This document shows, in pieces, positions 1-11,014 of a stretch of DNA of 64,000 nt (its first letter is position 1; each line of letters opens with the position of its first letter). Source of the DNA: Blasia pusilla (taxonomy: Eukaryota > Marchantiophyta > Marchantiopsida > Blasiales); the NCBI GenBank assembly GCA_050084515.1, contig CM114272.1, positions 15,376,001 through 15,440,000 of the forward strand. The letters run 5' to 3'. Under the pieces are notes generated by a model. That model saw only the letters and a list, made by a program, of their open reading frames with translations. It made no database searches and was not told the DNA's origin. The translations under genes and the position numbers were made by a program.

Positions 1-72
1 GAGCCTGGTTGGTTTTGGAGATTTGTTAAATCATCAATCATAAAATAAGAATTATTAGTTAATTTAAATTAC

Positions 73-99
73 CCTGTACATCCCACGTCCATTCACTAG
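73..99 (+). mobile_element. Possible decayed Helitron 3' end
   Basis: An imperfect hairpin-forming stretch (CCTGTACATCCCACG) is followed eight to ten bases later by CTAG and then T, the layout of plant Helitron 3' termini. It resembles the better preserved terminus at 27781-27808. The stem is damaged and no 5' end can be paired with it, so this is a weak call. Confidence 0.3.
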
Positions 100-290
100 T
101 CTATATTATTATTATATTTTTGTATAGTGCCCCTTTGATTTTCAAACTTTTCTCTTATTAACAAATGGAATATGTAGCCAATTGAATCTTGGACTTGTAT
201 ACTTGGATGAGGTTCAGTTAATTTGGAGAAAATCAAATTATGATAGATTCGGGATCAATTATGATGGTTAATTTAAATCAATCTTCATAA

Positions 291-317
291 CCTGTGCATC
301 GCTCGGGTATCTACAAG
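291..317 (+). mobile_element. Possible decayed Helitron 3' end (second)
   Basis: CCTGTGCATCGCTCGGG resembles the hairpin of the Helitron terminus at 27781 and is followed by TATCTACAAG, where CTAG would be expected (CAAG here). It lies about 200 bases after the first relic. Only the terminal motif supports this. Confidence 0.22.
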
Positions 318-3300
318 TAATAAAGATGGGAGAACAACACATAGTACTTTTTATTTGCAAGCATCCACTCTCAATTGGCAGATAAAATTTGTAATAATTA
401 ACCCAAAAAAATCAAACTTTAACCATGTTTCTCCCTTTCATAGCATGAAATACACCCTATTGTAAAGAATGTAAAACCTTCACAAAACAAGGAAAATGGT
501 TATCTCCATAAGGAAGATGTAGGATAGAAACTGACTATGTATACCATTAAGACCATAAGATTTTTGTGGGGATGGAAATTCACACTTAATAAAAGAAGAC
601 AAGGTTATACAATAGGGTTTTTGCAATAAATCACAAGTGAACTAGTCATATGTATTATTTTTGCCCTTTTTATTTCCGAACACCTCTCTTCTTCATACGT
701 GGTAACCTTAGCTAAAGGAATCCCTCGCCCATTGAGCTAATAAGATAATTCAAAGTTGATTTGAGAGATCAACCATTGTATTAATTTCATCTCCTAGTTC
801 AATAGATTATATTAACATAATCCATAACATAATTCTATAAAGTCATTAAAAACGTATAAGATAAAAACATGTAAAAACATATATTATGAAAGTTTAAATT
901 TGAAGAAGATGGCATATAGTATTCGTACACAATTTTGTACCCAATGGTGAATCTAATACACTAAAATAATTATCTTACAATTCTCGATGATATACAATTG
1001 ATAAATTAAAAACTACTTTAAAATAAGTTACCAACTAGTATGCAAATACTTTCATATTTAAAAAAATTATGGTATGAATTTTAAAAGTTAAAAAAGCTTA
1101 TAGATATTCTTATTTTAATAATTATCAATTATTTAATTTTAAATTTTAAATTGATACAATCTTATAGCAACTAATTTTTAGTTTTAGAAAAAATAAGTCT
1201 ACACAGAATTTTAAATAGCTTAATCCCTAAATTTTATAATATTAGAAATTAAATTTAAAAAATAATGAAACCAAATCTCCAAAATGAAAAATATGAATAA
1301 TATTCAATCATAGAAAAGTTTCAATTCGAGAGGAAAGATCTTTCTTCTCGTAGAAACCACGTGTTATCTTGACAAAGTGGATTCTCATGGCTATGTGGCA
1401 CATGGGGCGACACCTTGTCTTAGTAGAAGAGAGGCGTCCTTGACTTTGCGGAAAATTAGACATAATTTGTCATATTCATGATGTATTCCTCAATATTTAA
1501 TCATATCAAATAAATATTTCTATACCCATCCTAATTTTCACAATGTGAGGAGACCTATGATCAATCCTTAATCTTTGGATCTTGAATGAATCTCCACTAT
1601 TGGTTGAAAAGCATTATCGACGTCCTTCCATAACCCATGAAGGTGAGCATGGGAATATTCTAACAACAAAGATGGAATAGTATTTAGAATAAAAACATAA
1701 TGCATTGAATTCTTAAGACATAATATTTCATTTTGGAACAAATGGGGCATGTGTTAAATTATTTCCACCATGATAAAGTTTATTTTATAACACCTAAAAA
1801 AATTTACCCACGAGGAAACACAAGTGAATGGAATAGAGGACTTCCAAACTACTTATTGATATTCCAAATCGCTTTTAAATCCTACTTCTCACAAATCACA
1901 GACATTCATGCTATTTGAAAACTTCATAAGAGATCATGCTCCTTATAGAACCATCCCTCTTTCCAAATTTATCCCCGATGAAAATAATGTTTTCTAGTGT
2001 CATATGAATTTGGTTTAAATAGCATAGATAATTTTTAGCGAAAGGAATCTATGTCATAATAGCCTATATATGAAACCATGTCCTGATAACACCAAGATAT
2101 GGTTATCCATTGGCATTCCAAAAGTAGTTAGATGTGTCCATCCTTATCCTCCCTATATCGTTTCGAAATATGTTATGCAATACTTGTGAGAAGGATAAAC
2201 AAAACCTAAGACTAGCAGATGTCATGGGCAACATTATCAACCATATCAATCCAAGTGCGATTATGTAATTGCAAAAAAACTTCTCTTGATTTAGGGGCCA
2301 ACATCTTTGGTATAATTTTCATGGAATATTGAATAGCATTATGCAAAGACCTCGAGTGCTAAAAATATGGAAGTCATCTAGATTAATTACATCTACTCAT
2401 AAATAATTACAAATTAATGGGTTATTATAGCCTCATCTAAATGGGCATAAGAGCCAATTCTCCAACCACAATTGAGATGATTCTTCGAGGATGATTCCAA
2501 GCAGGGATTGAGTTATAGTTGGCGAGAAATATTGGAATGATAATAAATAGAAAATTAAGTTAAAATCTATTTTGTTTTGTTTTGGGGCTTGTAGAATATT
2601 TGTGTACCTTAAATATGTCTTTAATTGTCTCATATGAATCTCAACCACCTTGGTTCTTTTCATACATTTTGGCTTAAATTTTTTTTATGTGCATAATTTT
2701 TTCTTGTTATAATTTTGGCATATTTTAGTAAACTCAATGTCTACATATTTTAAAAATAATCAAATAAAAACTAAATGCAATTCTTCTTTGATTTCCAAAA
2801 GAGACGGGGGACGGGGGTTTGTAGGGATAAGAATAATAGTTAAATAGATTAATTTTTTTTTAACTTTTTTTTTAATCTCCAACACATGCCTCTCTTCGTA
2901 TTTGAAATATGATAATCCATCCTCAAATTTTCATGTCAAATATTAAAGGTCCCAAATCATCGATTCCCCAATAGATAATAGATGTATGATCTTTTGGGAA
3001 ATGGATGATTTAGATATATAACATCCTTGTTGTAAATATTTCATACCCCAAAAATGGCATTGTAGGCTTATTTACAATTCTTGATCCTCTCATATACATA
3101 AAAATATAGAGCTTATTAACATGGTGCTTATTATAATTTTTATGGATACCATTATTGTTATAAATATTAAAAAAGTGCATTGAAGTCTAGCTCTTTAAGG
3201 AATTTGATTAAAACATTAGAGTTCACTTGAAATGTATATATAATTGAACTTGCATATGTTTTCTAATACAACAGAAAATTTATGATATAACTAATATACA

Positions 3301-3900
3301 ATAGAACAAGTTGGTGCATGTGTAATGCACAGATGATACTTAATTTTCTTTATTATCTCTTCTTAATTCAACTCCCTCTCTCAAAGGGACATTTGTCGAG
3401 ACCATAGGAGCCCTTAGAGGACAGGTGTCAACACTTGAGGAGTGTTTCCTCGAACCTTGTCCTCTTTTAATTATATAGATGAAAGAATTATTTAATAGAA
3501 CAACTTGGAAACATTAATTGAGAAATCTAAAAAGTTAAATTATGATTATGTAACAAAAAACTATCTATATCCAAGAAATTAAAGTCAACAAAATTGAAAC
3601 CTATCAAACTATTTATAATGATAAAGCAAAAAAAAAATGTACAACTAAATAAATAAGGAAGTAGTGTAAAAGCCAGAATAAACCCACCAAATTATTTTTT
3701 CCAAGAAAATTTCAAACATAAATACATTGATAAATTACAAATAGGAGATCCTATGAACAACTATGAAAAAGGAGATAAATTAGTGTAAAATTTGTAAAAG
3801 AAAAATTCAAAAGTAAAATCCAAAATATAGCGAATCCTCTTAGTAATGGCCCCAAAAAATTAACAAGTAGAAAATAGAAGAATATGTCATTGTTCTAAGT

Positions 3901-3975
3901 TGTAGCGATTCATGCTAGTATAATAAGAGGGTGAAGTTCACGCTCTTCTTTATTATGCTAGCATGTATCATTGCA
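3901..3975. repeat. Near-palindromic hairpin
   Basis: CATGCTAGTATAATAAGAG on the left is mirrored by a TTATTATGCTAGCATG arm on the right, giving arms of about 25 bases with few mismatches and almost no loop. Pairing continues weaker outside. It could be a tiny foldback MITE or the remnant of a larger inverted repeat. A small-RNA precursor is possible but nothing else supports it. Confidence 0.6.
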
Positions 3976-4859
3976 TTAGGATAGAAATCACGAAGAAACT
4001 AGTCAATAAGAATATATGTCAATAATTTTAGTAGTATATAAAGACTTTAAGTATATGAGAGATTTGTAGACATTAATTGGAGCTCCCTAAACCAACATAT
4101 TGTTCTAGAAGGTGGGAGTTTACATTATTCCCATAATTTACATCCTTAAAATGATAGTTGTCAACATGAGAGAAGTCCTCAAAGGACAAGTATCAACACA
4201 TAGAGGAAGGATTCTTTAAACCCATGATTTCTTAATGGTATATATTAGAGAAATAAAGAGCAAGCATTTTCAGAGTCACATTTGTAGATGAATAGATATC
4301 AACTCTCTTGAAAAAAGGGAATTCTCTTGTTAGGGTTCTATATTAGGTTTAGATAGGCAACATGCTGGTTGCATGATCCACGCCACATACACCTCAAAAC
4401 GGCATGTACGACTCCCGACGCTTGGATCTACTCTCCCAACTAGGTTTGGAACATTACATGATGTGAGATCATCACCACATTTTCCTCCATTGTTTTGTCT
4501 TGTGTGCTTGTTTTGCGCATTATTTGTTGTGTTGCATTCTTAACGTTAGGATCCATAACATATGCAAAATCTTCCAAAATAGGAGATAATCTCAGTGCAG
4601 ATGTTAACCATGTTTTGTGCTCATTTAGGGATAACTTGCGCACTTACGAGGTTAATATCCTCTACAATAGGTTATCTTGAACCTACCTAGATCGACGTCC
4701 AATCTCCATAGCTACGTCTCGTAGATGCTCTTTGTTCTAAAATAAAAGAGATGACACTTATTAGTAACAAATGTTAAAGAAAATTTGGTCGATTCCACCA
4801 TCCCTCAAACCTCCCACTTCCTATGGCGGCTTGATATCTAGGAACCTTTTTACTCTTGT

Positions 4860-5021
4860 ATGACTTTTTGCTATCCCTTACCATAGTGATCACATCTACA
4901 AAAATCACCCATTAATCGTGGCCTATCCAATGGTCACTTATAGGACTTTTCGCCATCCTTTACCATAATGATCACATCTACAATAATCACCCATTAATGG
5001 TGACCTATCCAATGGTCACTT
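4860..5021. repeat. Two-copy tandem repeat, about 82 bp
   Basis: The block 4860-4938 is repeated directly at 4939-5021. Both copies contain GATCACATCTACAA, an AATCACCCATTAAT core and CCTATCCAATGGTCACTT, with scattered substitutions. It is non-coding. Confidence 0.75.
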
Positions 5022-5040
5022 TGGTACTACATCATAAATT

Positions 5041-5377
5041 CCCACCCTCTACTCCTCATGTCTAGCTCCATTAAGAATACTAGACCTTGAATCTTGCTAG
5101 CTAAGGAGTTGGATTGAGTCTTCAAGATCCAACTAGTCGTGTGCTCCACAAGATCACAATCAAGAAGTAGTCATAAGAAATTTAGAGTTGAATCTCCCAA
5201 GGTGCATAATGTCCCCTTAGGAAAGCTTTTCCCTTCATCCTTGATAGCTCTTCTCAGATCGCTCATCCAAGTCGGAGTCCTCAAAGTACGTCACAAACGG
5301 TCCCTTAAATGACAGTTTAAAACACATCCAAATATGAAACATGGTCAACTTCTAGTAGAAAAAGTGAGTGGGTAGGG
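5041..5377. repeat. Old dispersed repeat, left flank of Element II
   Basis: This segment and 26889-27300 are the two halves of an older repeat split by Element II. A paralogous copy lies at 34340-35000: both have a TTGAGTCT stretch, a GAATCTCCC or GAGTCTCCC block followed by AAGTGCTTAGCAT-like sequence, and end in GGGTAG(A/G)(G)GA before AGAGTG. The unsplit copy acts as an empty site for Element II. Coding content is not seen; an LTR of a decayed retroelement is possible. Confidence 0.55.
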
Positions 5378-5381
5378 AAGG

Positions 5382-5509
5382 TGTCGTGCGCATACACATC
5401 ACTACACAACATACATCGCTGTCACCGAACACACACACAAACACGCACGATCCCATGCTAACTCATGACATCCAAACAACGAGACAAGAAATACCAAAAT
5501 ATCTCGAAT
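5382..5509 (-). repeat. Element II terminal repeat B2
   Basis: This copy begins (plus strand) TGTCGTGCGCATACACATC and matches B1 at 10709-10819 over nearly its whole length, apart from a 17-base indel near the tip. It forms the outer 3' edge of the element next to the AAGG duplication and joins A2 directly at 5509/5510. Confidence 0.8.
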
Positions 5510-5760
5510 AAAGTAAGATCCAATATCTCTCTACACAATCTCACACCATAGCTCTCAAAGGTGTGCACTCTCTCTCATGTCAAACCAAACCCACTCTCCT
5601 AATGAGAGGCTTGGGTTACACTCACAAGGCAAGAGACCATAGCTCCGCCGCCTCATGCCAAGAGGTTCAACAAAGAGAGAATGAGCTCTAAAGCTCTCTC
5701 CTTGGGATATATACTCCTCCCCTCTCCCAAGCTCTCTCCATGGTAACCAATTCTCCCAAG
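5510..5760 (-). repeat. Element II terminal repeat A2, promoter-distal half
   Basis: This is the first half of A2 and matches 26373-26616 of A1 closely. It includes the TATA region (minus strand GAGTATATATCCC) and the segment downstream of it. It is cut at 5760, after TCTCCCAAG, by the hAT-bearing insert; the match to A1 resumes at 10442. Confidence 0.8.
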
Positions 5761-6112
5761 CAAGGCTCGGATAGTACCGGCATCCTTTGTAAAGGCTGCC
5801 GGCAGAAATGAAGATTTTCCGACGACCAGCTTTTAGGCTCGGGGACAAAACCGGAGAGGGAAGAGGTAGCACCGGCAGGAGCCGCTCAAGTCTTGAACGC
5901 CCGGCCAGATTGACGGCGGTTGGACTTTCCGGCATGTAACCGGGGCGTATTAAACTGCCAGGCATTTTCCGACCGGAGAAAGGAGGTGCCGGGGCCCGAC
6001 AAGTGTCAATAGGGTAGTGGACAAGGGGGGGAGTGTGCAGGTTCATCCAGCCGTCCCTTCTAGGGTGCGGATGATCGGAATCATCGGACGGCAGTGGGAA
6101 CTTCGGGACTTG

Positions 6113-7105
6113 CGAGTCAGGAGAGAGGGAGGCAAGGGAGTAGGAAACCCGGTCGACCGTGTTCGAGGCATTTGCGAATGAGACCGTGTTCGAGTTTTGC
6201 AGCAAATTCTGCTGAGCCTGCTCTCTCCTCCCTGGTTGCTTTTCGCTCGGGCGCGTGACTTGCGTTTTGCTTTCTCTTGCACCCCAAATGCTGTCGCTTG
6301 TCGCCGCTTTGGGCGCCTAGGATCGGACTCATCGAGCTTCAGCCTTTCGTTAATCTCTCAAAGATTGCGGCAAAGAGACAAGCACCCTCATCGGCTCATC
6401 CTCATCGTGCTCTCTGTCTCAGACGCTGCCACAGTTCGGTGATCTTCGGAAGTTCGGATGCTGGTACTGTCCGAGCCTTGGTCGTGAGAGAGGGAGGCAG
6501 GGGAGTAGGGATCGAGCCTGGTCGACCGTGCTCGAGGCATTTGCAACCTTATGAAGTTTTGCAGCAAATTCTGCTCTCTCCTCCCTGGCTGCTCTATGCC
6601 CGTGGCCGCGTGACCCGCGTCTGTGCTTTCTCTTGCAATCTGTGCTTTCTCTTGCAGTCTGTGCTTTCTCTTGCAGCCCTGCTCCTCTGCTTGTCGTCGC
6701 CTTGGGCGCCTAGGGACCAGACTCATTGGAGCTTCAGCCTTCTTGTTAATCTCTCGGCATTGCGGCAAAGACAGACAAGCACCCTCATCGGCTCATCCTC
6801 ATCGCGCTCTCTGTCTCAGACGCTGCCACAGTTCGGTGACCTTCACCGGCCGTCGGTCCGAAGCACAACTCACCGGCGAAAAGAGAATAAAGGCCTCACC
6901 ATACCTCTTCTCGCATCCTCATCGTGGCTCGGACAATAATTTTTAGAAGATTAGTTTTTACATTTAGATGAGGGGAGTAGGGTCGATTGTGCTCGAGGCA
7001 TTTTATGAGTTGTAACTCATTTCTGCTCTCTCCTCCCTGAATCCTGAATGGTCGTGGCCGCATATTTGCTTACTCTCTGCTTGTCTTGGGCGCCTTGTTG
7101 CTTGA
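6113..7105 (+). repeat. GC-rich tandem repeats, about 360 bp, 2.4 copies
   Basis: Units start near 6113, 6482 and 6967 (the last partial). Each holds GAGAGAGGGAGGCA(A/G)GGGAGTAGG, a GTCGACCGTG(T/C)TCGAGGCATTT stretch, TTTTGCAGCAAATTCTGC, GGGCGCCTAGG and CTCAGACGCTGCCACAGTTCGG-like blocks. Within the second unit a 19-base motif (CTGTGCTTTCTCTTGCA) is itself repeated three times at 6618-6678. The open frames seen here on both strands follow the repeat and show no known protein. The position just upstream of the hAT reading frame suggests a promoter or subterminal region. Confidence 0.7.
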
Positions 7106-7639
7106 TTTCTCAGTTCTTATTATGTTCGCTCAATGTTGTATTGCTCTCGCTGCTCAATCGCTAATTCACATTTGCTCCATGTCTTTGTGAGCTTGTAAAG
7201 CTTGCCAGCCACCGCACCGTAGGTGAAAAAAAGTGGAAGAAATCGGACGAAATCGGCTGTCTCATCGACTTCCGGGAGTTGGATAGGCGAGTGTAACTCA
7301 CTCAGAGTCTCATACGCTCATCCAAGCCTCATCACTGCTATTAGGACTCAGGTTTTGGGACTCGGGAGAGAGTTGGGAAGACCCGCACACACTCCATTCT
7401 CCTCCTAATCGCCACTCGCTTATTTTCCTGTATTCTCTCAGGAGTTAGGGAGTTGGGGCCCGAGGGAGTAGGGGTCAGGGACTTGGGTTTTCGTTGCACT
7501 CTTGTATCTCTCTCTCTCTCGCTCTTTGTTGAAGTTTTGGGAGCCTTTCATTGGTTCTCAGAATCAATAAACCCTTGAAACCGTTTGAGCCTAAACCCTT
7601 TACAAAGGGTTTCAAAGTAGTGAACTCTCAAAGTTCCTT
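7106..7639 (+). other. Leader-like segment upstream of hAT transposase
   Basis: Between the tandem units and the transposase ATG lies about 530 bases with CT-rich runs (TCTCTCTCTCTCGCTC at 7507-7522) and no domain-bearing frame. It is probably the 5' untranslated region of the transposase transcript, by position only. Confidence 0.35.
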
Positions 7640-9850
7640 ATGGAGGATATTTCAGCCAACAATGCATGTAGGGGTAAGAGACAAAAATCCCTTACTGATA
7701 TGGGGTTTATGAAGAGGACTGTTAGTGAACCAGTAGTAGAAACCAACTCATGTGAGGAGATAGATTCTCCTTCAGATCTTGCCTCTTCAAAGATAGAAGA
7801 GAACAACAGGCTTTGGAAAGACTCTTGGTATCAAGCTTTTGAATGGATTCAATTTGAGCCTCACACGGGGAGGGTATTCTGTAAAGTGTGCAAGGACTTA
7901 GGAGGGAAATCTGTATTTGCCACATCCCGAGCCATCAATGTGAAGATTTCTGCCTTCACAGACCATGGTAAATCCAAGGAACATAAAAAACTGGCTTGGG
8001 CTCAAGATAGTGGTAGAAAAACTCTCTGAAAGCTATTGCAAGCACCAATAGAAATGTGATTTAGCGGTGCTTAATCTTTTTCGAGGAGCATACTTCATGG
8101 CTAAGTATAATATTGCATTTTCCTCATTCCTGGTCTCTGTCAGACATTACTCAAATCTGGATCTATGATGCTCACAAAATCGATGTATCAGGATGACAAG
8201 ACATGTGCACATATGATAACATGTATTAGTTTGGTAATTCAAAGATTGCTTCTAGCTAGGGTTAGACTTAGTCCCTTTTACGGAATAATGGTAGATGAAT
8301 CCACTGACATATCAGTAACAGGACACCTCGTTGCCTTTGTCACTTACCTTGATGAAGGTCAAGTGTGCACCTCCTTCTTAGGATTGATCAAGGTTGAGAA
8401 CAAGGATGCCAAGTCCATTTCAGATTGTTTAGTATCCTTACTTAGGGAATGGGAATTGAATTTTGAGAAGATGGTTGGTTTTGGGTCTGATGGGGCCAAC
8501 ACTATGGTAGGTAGTAGGAATGGGGTAAGTGCCCATTTGAAGAGGAATGTTAACCCTTACATGACAAGCGTCCATTGTGTGGCACACCGGACAAACTTAG
8601 TTGCTCTTGCAAAGCAAAGAAAGAGCCAGTGGTGCAAGGAACTTAGTGATGAGGTTGATAACATTTTGAATTCTGTTGCATTTTATTTCAAGAAGAGTTC
8701 TAAGAGGAAGTCTGGTCTCTCTTCTCTACAAGAGGAGCTATACGATTCTAGGAAAGTTATGAAACGGTATCAGAAGGTCAGATGGCTTAGTAGGTAGCAA
8801 GCCGTTACCTCTTTATGTGATAGTTTAGAATCGGTCGTGGTCTGCTTCTCTGCTGTGAATCCGAGGGAAGATGATGGGGTAGCTTCACATCTTCTAAAGA
8901 GGTTAAAGTCCTTCAAAATGATTTACATTTTATACTTTCTGGCTGACATCCTTCATTCTATGGCAATGTTGAGCAAGTTATTCTAGATGAAGTTTGTTGA
9001 TATATCTAGCGTTGCTTCTATTGTTCAGACTGAGATAGCACATGTTAGAATGAATTATGTACATGAAAGTGTAGATATGAATGCCTATCTCATTTCTCAG
9101 TCTAGCGGTTTTCATCTCCTTCCGAACTATGGTCCTAATGATGGATATGCAGCGCTTGCAATCGAGAGATAAGGGTTCTTTCTTTCATTCAATCCAAATG
9201 GATAGGGATGTGACAGAAAGGATTTAGAAGAAGCTTTTTTTTTTTCAAGAGGAATTTTCTTTGAGGCCATATGTGTAGCTTTGCAAGAAAGGTTTGAAGA
9301 CAATAACATCATTGGAGGTTTTAAGATCCTCAATCCATCCCAAATGCCTTCTACCATATCTAGTTTAAGAGATTGGGGTGTGAGAGACTTGGAAATGTTG
9401 AGCTCTTTCTATGGAAAAAACCTTGCATGGCGGGGGTGAAAAAGCCTATTCTACCCTAAAGATTGAATTCTTGGCCTTCAAGGAGGCCATGATAGAATGG
9501 AAGGAAAGTCCTTCAAGGACTTATGATGTATGGTAAGTGGTAGTCCGATCCTGAAAAGTATGCTAATCTAGTATTTTAGGTGATATAGCTAGAGTCCAAT
9601 GTGTATCAACAACATCATGTGAGAGAGCTTTTAGCATTGAATGTCATTAAGAATAGGTTAAGAAATAGCTTAACCTCTTATCACTTGGAAGCTTTCTTTG
9701 AGGGTTAATATGGAGGGTCCAAAGGAGAATTTTGATGTGGATAAGGTCCTCATTTATGCTATGGACACATGGAAGTATCAAAGGAATACTGAATATGCTA
9801 AAGTTGTACATTGTTCCTTTGAACTTAGGAGGAAGGTGAGCTTTGACCTT
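7640..9850 (+). pseudogene. Decayed hAT-superfamily transposase
   Basis: The first frame (7640-8029, 129 codons) carries a TTF/BED-like zinc finger: a W...W pair, then FCKVC and a later H-x4-H in HGKSKEH. The frame at 8165-8797 continues as the RNase H-like catalytic region, with GIMVDESTDIS (first acidic residue), GFGSDGANTM and CVAHRTNL, all typical of the ZNF862-like hAT group. The next frame is at 8987-9172, and near 9600 a shifted frame encodes STTSCERAFS, the hallmark of the hATC dimerisation domain. Frameshifts and stops between the blocks show the gene is dead. The ATG at 7640 opens the first domain and is the natural start. Confidence 0.85.
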
Positions 9851-9954
9851 TCATCCTAGTTTCTATGACTTCATTTCATTTTGCAAATGCTTTTACTAGT
9901 TATTTAAAGTCAAACCCTCCTACAAAGAAAGTTCATTTTATTAATACTCCTTGT

Positions 9955-10190
9955 AGGAAGGGTTCTTAGCACCTCTAGCCCCCAACCTGGTAAACTGATT
10001 CAAGGATGAGGTAATGAGGAGGTGGTGAGAAGGCTAAGAAGGGTTCTTAGCACCTCGGCCCCCAATTGGGAGGGGAATTCAAGTTCAACTCACCCAGAGG
10101 TAATGAGGAGGTGGTGAGAAGGCTAAGAAGGGTTCTTAGCACCTCCGGCCCCCAATTGGGAGGGGAATTCTGGTTCAACTCGAGCCATAG
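9955..10190. repeat. Three tandem copies of an about 88-bp repeat
   Basis: Copies start near 9957, 10037 and 10128 with GAAGGGTTCTTAGCACCTC. They share CCCCCAATTGGGAGGGGAATTC and AGGTAATGAGGAGGTGGTGAGAAGG-like blocks; the first copy is more divergent. They lie downstream of the hAT gene, where subterminal repeats bound by a transposase might be expected. The short spacing and lack of unique spacers exclude a CRISPR array. Confidence 0.75.
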
Positions 10191-10441
10191 GTAAAAAAAT
10201 GAGAAGGCAGGGGACTTTCATAATAACAGAACTAAACTGAAAGGTAGAAAATTTGACAAAAAACGGCATGCCATTTCAAGCCCATGTGATTCAAATTACA
10301 TGCAAGAAATAGCTGAGAAGGGAAAAATCTTGGGCAAAATCCGACAAGGTAAAAACTCTTAGGGGTTTGGGGCATATTTCAGAAAACCTAAATGATTCAA
10401 ATAGTCCCGTAAAAACTTCGACATACTAAAAATAAGAGCTT

Positions 10442-10706
10442 AAGTCACCTCCTTGGCTCTTGACCTGATGTAGGAGGTCAAGGGCCACTTACCAAAAATA
10501 GAATATGGATCATATACTCAAAATGGTACGTATCTAGAATAGTAATTTCCTCAATATGGCTCCAAATGAGCCAAAACGAAGGGGAAACCTGCTCTCTCAG
10601 GTTTCCCGGGGCCTCAACAGGTCATCCTCGACCTCCTAGACCTATCCTCCACTACTCTTGAAGACGCTCTACTAGATCTCACCGATCTATCCTAAAGGAC
10701 GTGACA
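10442..10706 (-). repeat. Element II terminal repeat A2, outer half
   Basis: This completes A2 and matches 26614-26884 of A1, including the blocks around GAGGTCAAGGGCCACTTA and AACCTGCTCTCTCAGGTTT. On the minus strand it begins TGTCACGTCCTTTAGG, next to the two-base AT spacer and B1. The CCTGCTCTCTCAGG region can form a short hairpin. Confidence 0.8.
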
Positions 10707-10708
10707 AT

Positions 10709-10819
10709 TGTCGTGCGTATACACATCGCTGTCACCGAACACACACACAAACACGCACGATCCCATGCTAACTCATGGCATCCAAACAACGAGACAAGAA
10801 GTACAAAAATGTCTCCAAT
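10709..10819 (-). repeat. Element II terminal repeat B1
   Basis: It matches B2 (5382-5509) from TGTCGTGCG through GAGACAAGAA to its inner edge. On the minus strand it follows the purine tract AGGGGGGCG (10829-10820) directly, where an LTR would normally begin, and ends CACGACA beside the two-base spacer AT and A2. It is the middle repeat of the A1 - B1 A2 B2 layout. Confidence 0.85.
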
Positions 10820-10830
10820 CGCCCCCCTAG
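10820..10830 (-). other. Polypurine tract of Element II
   Basis: On the minus strand TAGGGGGGCG lies immediately before B1. The same motif, at the same relation to B1, occurs in Element I at 12703-12713, which supports a role in plus-strand priming. Confidence 0.6.
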
Positions 10831-11014
10831 CTGGTGGTTAGGTCCCTCTAACTCTAGATAGCCATCTATCCCTACCTACCATGACATACATCTCTCGGAC
10901 GCGAAGAGCGAGAAGGCAGGGTGCTCATGTGGCCCCATCGTTAGTTGCCTTCATGTGATCCATGTGTGAGAAAAAGTCGGGATCGAAACCTACCTAGTAT
11001 CTCCTCTATGTACA

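Larger units (their letters stand above)
1..3900. other. AT-rich intergenic DNA, no gene seen
   Basis: The stretch is strongly AT-rich and its longest open frames (60-76 codons) show no recognisable domain, codon pattern or homopolymer-free coding character. It holds two possible decayed Helitron ends, listed separately, and short scattered direct repeats. I see no tRNA, rRNA or protein gene. Confidence 0.6.
5761..10441. mobile_element. 4.7-kb insertion carrying a dead hAT transposase
   Basis: The A2 repeat of Element II breaks after ...CCCAAG at 5760 and continues with AAGTCACC at 10442, giving a 3-bp AAG overlap when compared with the unbroken A1 copy. The insert begins CAAGGCTCGG and ends AGAGCTT; I see no convincing terminal inverted repeats. 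It holds GC-rich tandem units, a decayed hAT transposase and three 88-bp repeats. A 3-bp duplication is not usual for hAT (8 bp), so the insert may be a composite or another transposon type that swallowed a hAT gene. Confidence 0.55.

Noticed and set aside
5555-6205. 216-codon minus-strand ORF
   Set aside because: It runs from Element II repeat A2 across the insertion edge at 5760 into GC-rich repeat DNA; it has no domain and cannot be a unit.
6277-6939. Overlapping ORFs on both strands in the GC-rich repeats
   Set aside because: Their sequence follows the tandem units in several frames, as expected from composition and not from coding.
9955-10190. CRISPR array
   Set aside because: The units are long and contiguous, without unique spacers, in a eukaryotic transposon.
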